From Phytomonospora endophytica (GTDB taxonomy: Bacteria > Actinomycetota > Actinomycetes > Mycobacteriales > Micromonosporaceae), in assembly GCF_014202425.1 (NCBI RefSeq), contig NZ_JACHGT010000018.1, positions 62,001 through 126,000 of the forward strand: a stretch of DNA of 64,000 nucleotides, written 5' to 3'. The notes below the pieces were generated by a model. The model did not search any database. It saw nothing but the letters and a program-made list of their open reading frames with translations, and was not told the origin of the DNA. Both the position numbers and the translations under genes were made by a program. This document shows positions 58,126 through 64,000 of the stretch, piece after piece (within the stretch, counting starts at the first letter, position 1; the number at the start of each line of letters is the position of its first letter).

Positions 58126-59688
58126 CTAGCGGCCGACCAGGCGCTGCAAGTAGTCGGACACCGACCGCTCCTCCCAGGTGCCGCCCGCGAGGGCGACGTA
58201 GCCGTCGGGGCGGATCAGTACGAGCCCGGCACCGTCGACGCCGTAGAGCTCGTGCGCCTCACCGGTCGTGTCGTGGAGCGCTTTCTCGTCGTGGGCGGCG
58301 AGGAGGACGCGGTGAGTGCGAACCTCGCCGTCGTCCACTCGCGGTGCGGGTCCCGAACCGAAGACGAGCAGGGTGAAATGCGGCCCGCGGAACAGGTCGA
58401 ACAGCCGCACCGGCGCACCCGTCGCGAGGTCGACGCAGGTCGCGTCCGGGGCGCGGTCGCCGGCCCGGATCCCGATCGTGTCGTCCAGGTCGTGGGAGAG
58501 GCCGGCACCTCGGTAGGTGATGCTCAGCTGGCTGACGTCGCTGAACGGGTCGCGGCCCTGGAAGGCGCCGATGATGCGGTCGGACACGCGTGCGGTGTCG
58601 GTGCCACTCCAGTGCCTGCCTCTGGCGGTGGTGGAGGCGAGCACGTGCTCGGCGATCGGGAGGCGCTCCTCCTGGTAGGTGTCGAGCAGCGTTTCGGGCG
58701 CGCCGCGCAGGACGCGGCCGAGTTTCCAGCCGAGGTTGTAGGCGTCCTGGACGCCGGTGTTCATTCCCTGACCACCGGCGGGTGTGTGCACATGGGCGGC
58801 GTCTCCCGCCAGGAGGACGCGGCCGTCGCGGTAGCGGTCCACCATGCGGATGTTGACCTGGTAGACCGAGAGGTAGACCGGGTCGAAGAAGCGCACGCCG
58901 GGCAGGCCGACGCGTTCGGCGAAGATGTCGGCGAAGGCCTCGACCGACATCGTCGCCGTGCCGCCGTCCTCGGGCAGAGGCGCGGTGAAGAACCAGGTGT
59001 CGCTCCGGGGCATCGGTGACAGGGTCAGCATCCCGCGTGGGCCGTGCGCCCACATGTGGGTGACGGAGTCGTCGAGGCCTTCGACGCGGAGGTTGCCGAA
59101 CAGCATCCGCTGCCGCTCCCAGGTCTCGCCGAGGAAGCTGATCCCCGCGAGCTTGCGCACGGTGCTGCCGCCGCCGTCGCACCCGACCAGGTACCGCGCC
59201 CGGATCTCCTCGCGACGCCCGGCACGCAGGACGGTCGCGGTGACCCGGCCGCCGTCCTGGACGAGGTCGACGAGTGCCGCATCGAGTTCCACGCGGACCC
59301 CGAGCGATGCGAGCCGATCGCGCAGGACCGCCTCGGTGAACTGCTGCCCCACCATCAGGCTGCCGGGATACGGCGCGCCGGGGACCGAAGGCGCGTCGTA
59401 CATGACCGCCTCGCGCACGACGTGCCCGTCGGCGTCGTAGAAGCGTGTGGACAGCTGCGTCTCGGCGTGCTTGGCCAGATCTTCGAGCACCCCGAGATCC
59501 TCGAACACCTCCTGTGTGCGGGCGCGGACGCCACGGGCCCGCGTACCGACCGCATGGGCGGGCGCCCGATCGACGATCCGCACGCCGACCCCACGCCGCG
59601 CGAGGTCGCACGCCAACGTGAGCCCGACCGGCCCCGCGCCGATGACGACGACGTCGGTGGTGGTGGTGGTGGTGGCTGAAGGTTTCAT
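58126..59688 (-). CDS. Aromatic-ring FAD monooxygenase (PgaE/RdmE-like)
   Basis: 520 aa group A flavin monooxygenase. DVVVIGAGPVGLTLACDLAR (FAD GxGxxG), YLVGCDGGGSTVRKLAG (DG motif), GRVLLAGDAAHVHTPAGGQG (GD motif) and a C-terminal thioredoxin-like domain (LLVFGSGPAPRVDDGEVRTH), the layout of polyketide-tailoring and rifampicin-type hydroxylases. The substrate is probably a polycyclic aromatic compound. Six consecutive ACC codons (Thr6-Thr11 region) form a GGT repeat. A near-consensus promoter with an overlapping palindrome lies upstream. The next gene, in the same direction, is its probable TetR repressor. Confidence 0.87.
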   Translation of the reverse strand: MKPSATTTTTTDVVVIGAGPVGLTLACDLARRGVGVRIVDRAPAHAVGTRARGVRARTQEVFEDLGVLEDLAKHAETQLSTRFYDADGHVVREAVMYDAPSVPGAPYPGSLMVGQQFTEAVLRDRLASLGVRVELDAALVDLVQDGGRVTATVLRAGRREEIRARYLVGCDGGGSTVRKLAGISFLGETWERQRMLFGNLRVEGLDDSVTHMWAHGPRGMLTLSPMPRSDTWFFTAPLPEDGGTATMSVEAFADIFAERVGLPGVRFFDPVYLSVYQVNIRMVDRYRDGRVLLAGDAAHVHTPAGGQGMNTGVQDAYNLGWKLGRVLRGAPETLLDTYQEERLPIAEHVLASTTARGRHWSGTDTARVSDRIIGAFQGRDPFSDVSQLSITYRGAGLSHDLDDTIGIRAGDRAPDATCVDLATGAPVRLFDLFRGPHFTLLVFGSGPAPRVDDGEVRTHRVLLAAHDEKALHDTTGEAHELYGVDGAGLVLIRPDGYVALAGGTWEERSVSDYLQRLVGR

Positions 59689-59725
59689 GGCGTCTTCTCC
59701 CTTCGCGGCGGGGTTGGAGTGACCG

Positions 59726-59762
59726 CGCGCCCATTATTAGCGGGCGCGTGCCCACTTGTCAA
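59726..59762 (-). promoter_or_regulatory. Strong promoter with TetR-type operator
   Basis: Minus strand TTGACA (59762-59757), 17-bp spacer, TAATAA (59739-59734), close to consensus. CGCGCCC (59726-59732) and GGGCGCG (59742-59748) flank the -10, forming a repeat centred on it, so a bound TetR would block RNA polymerase. Confidence 0.75.
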
Positions 59763-59809
59763 CGCGAGGAAGCGGGCGGGACATCCGAACATGACAGGAG
59801 GGGCCGCCC

Positions 59810-62689
59810 TCAGCCCTCGTCGCCCAAGCCCTCCAGCCGCTCCGCCGCGTCGGCCGCGGCCGATGTGTCGCCGATGGCCTCCGCCACCGCGAGGGCCTCG
59901 CGGAAGGCCCGCGCGGCCATGGCCGGGTCTCCCGCCTTCTGGCGGATGCGGCCCAGGGCGCTGTAGATGACGCAGCGGCGCTGCTGGTCGGCGGTGGCCT
60001 CGACGATGGCCACCGCCTCGGTGATGGCGTCGACGGCCTCGGGGTGGCGTCCTTGACGCGACCGCGCCATGGCGAGGTTGAGCAGCCCGTACTCCTCAAG
60101 GCTGATCGCGCCGAGCCGGCGGGCGGCGTCGACGGCGCGGGTCGCGTGCTCGGCGGCGGCGTCGAGCTCACCCAGTTCGCACAGGCAGTAGCTGACGCAG
60201 GCCAGTGCCGCGGTCGCCGCGGTCTGATCCTCGGCGATGGTGAAGTACTCGTATCCGCTGCGCATGAGCGGCAGCGCCTTGTCGTAGGCACCGAGGTAGG
60301 TGTGGACATTGCCGATGTTGACACCGCACCGCGCCACTTCGCTGTGAATCCCGGCCGCCTCGGCCACCGCGACCGCCCGCTCGAACAGCGCGAGCGCGTC
60401 GTCGAAGTCCCCGGCACGGGCGGCGGCGATGCCCATGCCGCGAAGCACCGCCGCCTGTCCCTGCGAATCCCCGGCCTTCTCATAGAGGCGGGCGGCGTGT
60501 TCGTGATGCGTTCGGGCCTTGTCGAGGCGATAGGCGACGGTGTGCGCCTTGCCCATGCCGGAGGCGACATCGGCTTCGGCCGCCACGTCGCCGAGCCGCG
60601 CCGCCGCGGTCGCGGCGAGATCCAGCACGTCGAGGGCCTGGTCGACGTCACGACGCTGAAGCAGGAAGGAGACCAGTGGGTAGTGCAGGTCGCGAACGTG
60701 TTCGTGCCGGTCGTGCTCGGCCGCGAGCCGGATCGCGGTGATCATGGCCTGCAGGTTCGACGCCAGCCACAGCGCGGCGTCCCCCTGGCCGGCGAACGGC
60801 GGCTGCGGGAACAACGGCGGCGGGCAGGGCGGGGTGGGATCGCGCAAGGGTGCCAGCAGGTCCATGGCGGCGTTGGCGGTGTGCCGGTACCAGGTGAGCA
60901 TCCCGTCCATCGCACCGCGACGGGTGGCCTCGTCGTCGGTCTCGCGCGCGGCCGCCGCGGCGAAGGCCCGCAGCAGATCGTGCAGTCCGTAGCGGTCAGC
61001 ACCCGTCGACGTGACCAGTGAGGCGTTGGCCAGCAGCTCCAGGCCCCGTGCGGCGGCGCTCGGCTCCAGCCCGGTGAGGTTGGCCGCGAAATGGGCCGTC
61101 GGTTCGGCGTTGGGGTGCACGCCGAGCAGGCGGAAGAGGCGCGCCGTCTCCTGCGGAAGATCCCGCAGCGACCAGGCGATCACCCCGTGGACACGGGTGC
61201 GCGGATCACCGGCGTCGAGGACTTCGAAGCGGCGCAACTCGTCGGTGAGTTCTTCGGCGACGGTACTCAACGGCAGACCCGGGCGCCGGGCGGCGCGCTC
61301 GGCGGCCAGACGAAGTGCCAGCGGCAGGCGCGCGCAACCCTGGACGATCGCCTCCACGGCACCGCGTTGACCGGTCAGCCGGTCGCCGCCGACGACCCTG
61401 CCGAGCAGCCCGATCGATTCCTCCACCGTGAGGCGGTCGAGGAGCAGTCTGGTGGCCCCTTCGCCGGCGATGAGGCCGGCCAGCATGTCGCGGCTGGTGA
61501 CCAGGACGCTCGTCTCGGGACACCCCGGCAACAACGGCCGTAGTTGCTCGGAGTCGCGGGCGTTGTCAAGGACGATGAGCATGCGCCTGCCCGCGACCGC
61601 CGTGCGCCACGCGGCCGCGCGCGCGTCGAGGTCGGCGGGAATCTCCGACTCCGGCGTGGCCACGGCCATGAGCAGCAGCCCCAAGGCCCCGGCCGACGGC
61701 ATCGGCTCCGACTCGTCGTAACCGCGCAGGTTGACGTAGATCTGCCCGTCGGGAAACAGGTCCGACCGGGTGTGCGCCCAGTGCAGCGCCAGCGCCGTCT
61801 TACCGACCCCGGGGGAACCGACCACCGCGACGGACGCCGACGGCGTCTCGACCGCCGCGTCGAGTGCGGCGAGGATGTCGGTACGCCCGACGAAGTGCCG
61901 CGGAGCCGCCGGCAACTGCCGCGGAATCCGGTGCGACGGTGGCGGAAGGGCCCCGCGCCCGCGGCGTTCGGCGATCAGATCGGTGTAGGCCGCCTGGAGC
62001 GCGGCTCCGGGTTCCACACCCAGCTCATCGTCGAGGATCCGCCGGAACTCGTGGTACTCGCCGATGGCCTCGCCACGGCGATCGGTGCGGTCGAGGGCGA
62101 GGATCCGCAGACGGCGAAGGCGCTCGTCGACGGGCCGATCGCTGATCAGCTCGGAGAGTTCGCCCAGGACGTCACCGGCGTCGCCGAGGTCGATCGCGGC
62201 GGCGATCCGGTCGCAGCGCGCGGCCAGGAGCTGCTCTTCGAGACCCGGCCCGAAGGCACGGGCCAGTTCGTCGGTCGTGCCCGCGAGAGCCGGCCCACGC
62301 CAGAGGGCGAGTGCCTCACGGAGGAGCCCGGCCGCCGCCTTCACGTCGCCGCGGGCCAGTGCCGAGCGGGCCGCGGCACAGTCGTCCTCGAAGACGTGCG
62401 CGTCGACGGCGGCGCGGGCCGCGTGCAGGACGTAACCGGTGCCTTGGCGGCGGAGCAGCTCAGGGTCCTTGATCAGACCGCGAAGAGCCGAAACCTGTTT
62501 CTGCAGTAACCGCGGAGCCGTGGTCACGGTCTCGCCGGGCCAGACGAGCCGCAGGATCCGTTCGACGGGGACGACGCGTCCGGCGTTGAGGGACAGCAAG
62601 GCCAGCAGCGATCGTGTTCTGCGACCGGTCAAGTGCACTCGTTCACCATGACGATCGAGCTCCACGGTCCCCAGTAGACGGATGTCCAC
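59810..62689 (-). CDS. SARP/AfsR-type regulator (BTAD-NB-ARC-TPR, 959 aa)
   Basis: Residues 1-95 are an OmpR-like winged DNA-binding domain and 95-245 the BTAD bundle (AHVFEDDCAAARSALARGDV, EYHEFRRILDDELGVEPGAA). Residues 265-560 are an NB-ARC switch (VAVVGSPGVGKTALALHWAH, RMLIVLDNARDSEQLRPLL). Residues about 640-950 are TPRs. This is the AfsR/LndI class that activates antibiotic or peptide loci. GTG start at 62689 behind GGGGAGG; the ATG at 62716 is an alternative. Leu61 is TTA. It is divergent from the Cys-rich peptide genes and is their likely activator. Confidence 0.9.
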   Translation of the reverse strand: MDIRLLGTVELDRHGERVHLTGRRTRSLLALLSLNAGRVVPVERILRLVWPGETVTTAPRLLQKQVSALRGLIKDPELLRRQGTGYVLHAARAAVDAHVFEDDCAAARSALARGDVKAAAGLLREALALWRGPALAGTTDELARAFGPGLEEQLLAARCDRIAAAIDLGDAGDVLGELSELISDRPVDERLRRLRILALDRTDRRGEAIGEYHEFRRILDDELGVEPGAALQAAYTDLIAERRGRGALPPPSHRIPRQLPAAPRHFVGRTDILAALDAAVETPSASVAVVGSPGVGKTALALHWAHTRSDLFPDGQIYVNLRGYDESEPMPSAGALGLLLMAVATPESEIPADLDARAAAWRTAVAGRRMLIVLDNARDSEQLRPLLPGCPETSVLVTSRDMLAGLIAGEGATRLLLDRLTVEESIGLLGRVVGGDRLTGQRGAVEAIVQGCARLPLALRLAAERAARRPGLPLSTVAEELTDELRRFEVLDAGDPRTRVHGVIAWSLRDLPQETARLFRLLGVHPNAEPTAHFAANLTGLEPSAAARGLELLANASLVTSTGADRYGLHDLLRAFAAAAARETDDEATRRGAMDGMLTWYRHTANAAMDLLAPLRDPTPPCPPPLFPQPPFAGQGDAALWLASNLQAMITAIRLAAEHDRHEHVRDLHYPLVSFLLQRRDVDQALDVLDLAATAAARLGDVAAEADVASGMGKAHTVAYRLDKARTHHEHAARLYEKAGDSQGQAAVLRGMGIAAARAGDFDDALALFERAVAVAEAAGIHSEVARCGVNIGNVHTYLGAYDKALPLMRSGYEYFTIAEDQTAATAALACVSYCLCELGELDAAAEHATRAVDAARRLGAISLEEYGLLNLAMARSRQGRHPEAVDAITEAVAIVEATADQQRRCVIYSALGRIRQKAGDPAMAARAFREALAVAEAIGDTSAAADAAERLEGLGDEG

Positions 62690-62736
62690 GCGCCCCTCCC
62701 CACGGCGGCCGGGCATACCGCCGGCGACCGATTCTA

Positions 62737-62771
62737 CAAGATCGAGACATTTCCGGGAACAAGATCACGAC
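62737..62771 (+). repeat. Direct repeat in the SARP-peptide intergenic region
   Basis: CAAGATCGAGAC (62737-62748) and CAAGATCACGAC (62760-62771) match at 10 of 12 positions and start 23 bp apart. SARP proteins bind direct repeats on one helix face near -35 regions, so these could be the activator's sites. The 23-bp spacing is not the usual 11 or 22, so confidence is limited. Confidence 0.35.
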
Positions 62772-62828
62772 CGCCCCGACAGACGCTGTGGCGGCAAGTG
62801 AGAGCCACTTCGACAAGGGAGAACCACC

Positions 62829-62999
62829 GTGAAGTTCTTCACCCGTCTCGCCGACGCGGCGCTCCGCCGCGTCGCTCCGGAAGTAGAGGCCGAGGCCGCC
62901 TGCATCCTCATCCAGGTGTACTCGCCGAACTGTGACGGCTGGTGCGTCTGGACCTACGACAACTGCGCGAACAAGTACGGCCGTTGCCCGTGGGCGTGA
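62829..62999 (+). CDS. Cys-rich precursor peptide A (56 aa)
   Basis: GTG at 62829 behind GGGAG, TGA at 62999. A 24-residue leader with no Cys (MKFFTRLADAALRRVAPEVE then AEAA) is followed by a core with cysteines at 25, 35, 39, 46 and 53 and the phrase CVWTYDNC. Leader and core match peptide B in register: P17, V19, E22-A23-A24-C25-I26-x-I28 and C-V-x2-Y-D-N-C. A-x-A lies before A24, a signal-peptidase-I-type site. The leader is not hydrophobic enough for a classical Sec signal. Odd Cys number (5). Homologues not recognised. Confidence 0.75.
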   Translation: MKFFTRLADAALRRVAPEVEAEAACILIQVYSPNCDGWCVWTYDNCANKYGRCPWA

Positions 63000-63004
63000 A
63001 GCGG

Positions 63005-63178
63005 ATGAGCATCCTGAGCTCCACAGCCGAGCGAATCCTCTCGCTGATCTCCCCGGCGGTCACCGTCGAGGCCGCCTGCATCGTCATCGATCACTACTGC
63101 TGGTGCACCGCGACGTGCGTCAACGAGTGCGTGACCGTGTACGACAACTGCCCGACCCGCAGGGTCTGCGTCAAATAG
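63005..63178 (+). CDS. Cys-rich precursor peptide B (57 aa)
   Basis: ATG at 63005; the GTG at 62996 overlapping the first peptide's stop is the alternative, but 63005 makes both leaders exactly 24 residues and puts P17, V19 and EAAC25 in the same positions. Leader MSILSSTAERILSLISPAVT then VEAA; core has cysteines at 25, 32, 34, 38, 42, 49 and 55, with CVTVYDNC. V-E-A precedes A24, matching a -3/-1 signal-peptidase site. Seven cysteines, odd as in peptide A. The 5-nt gap between the genes couples their translation. A strong hairpin follows. Confidence 0.75.
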   Translation: MSILSSTAERILSLISPAVTVEAACIVIDHYCWCTATCVNECVTVYDNCPTRRVCVK

Positions 63179-63187
63179 CCCGGTCCA

Positions 63188-63218
63188 GGGGCGCCCGCGC
63201 TCGATGCGCGGGCGCCCC
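63188..63218 (+). terminator. Strong terminator/attenuator after the peptide genes
   Basis: Perfect inverted repeat: GGGGCGCCCGCGC (63188-63200), loop TCGAT, GCGCGGGCGCCCC (63206-63218), 9 bp after the peptide B stop and 34 bp before the thioredoxin-like gene. Partial read-through would leave peptide mRNA in excess over the processing genes. Confidence 0.85.
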
Positions 63219-63252
63219 GCACCGTCCACACCCGACTCTGAGGGGTCCCGCC

Positions 63253-63765
63253 ATGTACGTCTACGCCGCCCTCGCCACTCTGCTCACGGTCTTCTGCGTG
63301 GCGAACCTGCTGCTCATGCTGGCCGTCGTACGCCGGTTGCGTTCCCACGAATCGAGGCTGGCGGCGAACTCGCGCCCGCTGACCCTGCCGACCGGCACCC
63401 GCATCGCCCCCTTCACGACGACCACCGTGGACGGCGATCGGATCTCGGCGGCCGGCCTCGCCGACGGCACCCTCATCGGCGTGTTCTCGCCAGCCTGCGA
63501 GCCCTGCCACGCACAGTTGCCCGCCTTCGTCGAACACTCCCGAAGCTCCCCGGCCCTCGCCGTCGTCCTCAGCGACGGCGACGAGGCCACCGACATGGTC
63601 GCCGCACTCGCCGAGGCCTGCCCTCTGGTCGTCGAAGGACACGGCGGAGCGGTGAGCACCGCGCTCGGCGTGCAGGGCACACCCGCCCTGGTGATCGTCG
63701 CTCAAGGCGCCATCGTCGCCACCGAGTCCGCCGTCTCCCGGCTTCCTCAGCCGGCACGCACATGA
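63253..63765 (+). CDS. Membrane-anchored thioredoxin-like (TlpA/MauD-type) protein
   Basis: 170 aa. N-terminal transmembrane anchor (residues about 3-24, ALATLLTVFCVANLLLMLAV), then a thioredoxin-like domain with the redox motif SPACEPCHAQLPAF (CxxC) and the cis-Pro region VQGTPALVIV. TlpA/MauD-type proteins reduce or isomerise disulfides outside the membrane; MauD assists disulfide-rich subunits. AGGGG precedes the ATG at 63253. Its stop overlaps the next start by 4 bases (ATGA), pairing it with the signal peptidase. Confidence 0.85.
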   Translation: MYVYAALATLLTVFCVANLLLMLAVVRRLRSHESRLAANSRPLTLPTGTRIAPFTTTTVDGDRISAAGLADGTLIGVFSPACEPCHAQLPAFVEHSRSSPALAVVLSDGDEATDMVAALAEACPLVVEGHGGAVSTALGVQGTPALVIVAQGAIVATESAVSRLPQPART

Positions 63766-64000
63766 TCACCACCGCCGCGGTCGTCACCGCCATCGCCCTT
63801 CTCACCGCCGGCTGGGTCCGGCTGCGCTACCTCGTCACCCGCGTCGACGGCCCGAGCATGCAGCCCACCTTCCACGACGGCGACCGCCTCCTCGCCCGCC
63901 GGGGAAACCACCACGCCGACCGGGGACAGGTCGTCGTCTTCCGCAACCCCCGCCCCGTCGGAGTACCCGGCTCATCGTCAGGGCCACTGCTGCTCAAACG
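63762..64000 (+). CDS. Type I signal peptidase (S26), cut by the window end
   Basis: 79 codons visible. An N-terminal membrane segment (TTAAVVTAIALLTAGWV) is followed by the catalytic Ser box RVDGPSMQPTFHDGDRLLAR, where Ser is the S-M-x-P nucleophile; the catalytic Lys should lie beyond the window. Because it is coupled to the thioredoxin-like gene, it probably cleaves the two peptide leaders at the A-x-A / V-x-A sites after residue 23. The complete locus (transporter, further peptides) lies outside. Confidence 0.85.
   Translation, partial: MITTAAVVTAIALLTAGWVRLRYLVTRVDGPSMQPTFHDGDRLLARRGNHHADRGQVVVFRNPRPVGVPGSSSGPLLLK

Noticed and set aside
62996-63004. GTG at 62996 as the start of peptide B
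   Set aside because: The ATG at 63005 gives leaders of identical length and aligned residues in both peptides; 62996 would add three residues and break the register.

Overview
The window is a very GC-rich stretch of actinomycete chromosome. The support is extreme third-position G/C, many GTG starts, SARP/AfsR, MmyB-type and ArsR-DUF5937 regulators, and rare TTA leucine codons confined to six genes. At least a dozen genes have a TANNNT -10 box only 6-7 nt before the start codon, which points to leaderless mRNAs. I see no tRNA, rRNA, CRISPR array, insertion sequence or integrase. The layout is a run of short regulator-target modules, most of them divergent pairs with a palindromic operator between, typical of an accessory chromosome arm. 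The species cannot be named from this sequence.

1-9.4 kb: an OB-like gene cut by the window edge, an MmyB-type regulator reading straight through into a protein with an LQRxAGN motif, a SnoaL-like protein, a secreted esterase, a saccharopine-dehydrogenase-like enzyme with its GlxA/AraC regulator, two related unknown proteins, a sulfotransferase, a 56-residue Cys protein, and an AhpD-like protein divergent from a CsoR/CstR-type sensor with two operators. 9.4-16.9 kb: a TetR-controlled operon of alpha/beta hydrolase, acyl-CoA ligase and secreted polyhydroxyalkanoate depolymerase, then a sigma-factor/RibD-type chimera that looks like a deletion scar, two membrane proteins, an SDR and a maleylpyruvate-isomerase-like protein. 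16.9-23.4 kb: an eight-gene PTS operon on the minus strand (DeoR repressor, PfkB kinase, EIIC, EIIB, EIIA, zinc polyol dehydrogenase, HPr, enzyme I) that carries sugar-alcohol uptake, phosphorylation and oxidation together with the general PTS proteins.

23.6-41.8 kb: a glutamine amidotransferase-like protein, an ABC-F protein behind a structured leader, a small helix-hairpin-helix protein, VOC proteins, a TetR/TetX-like monooxygenase pair, a TetR/SDR pair with two perfect 19-bp palindromes, a two-component system with a small membrane protein, a DHA2 drug exporter controlled by MarR and TetR, an aldo-keto reductase/VOC pair, an XRE-cupin/MFS pair and a PPOX-like protein. 41.8-59.7 kb: a subtilisin with a P domain, a DNA-binding regulator followed by a STAND NTPase with TPRs, a GNAT, an ArsR/MFS pair, a serine hydrolase-histidine kinase-response regulator operon, a coiled-coil protein with a four-domain SseB protein, and a FAD monooxygenase with a TetR repressor.

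59.8-64 kb holds the most interesting locus. A SARP/AfsR regulator containing a TTA codon is divergent from two tiny Cys-rich peptide genes. Their 24-residue leaders match in length and register and end E-A-A-C, and the two cores share C-V-x2-Y-D-N-C. A perfect 13-bp hairpin separates them from a membrane-anchored thioredoxin-like protein with a CxxC and a type I signal peptidase that runs off the window. This looks like a disulfide-rich secreted peptide system with its own oxidation and cleavage enzymes.
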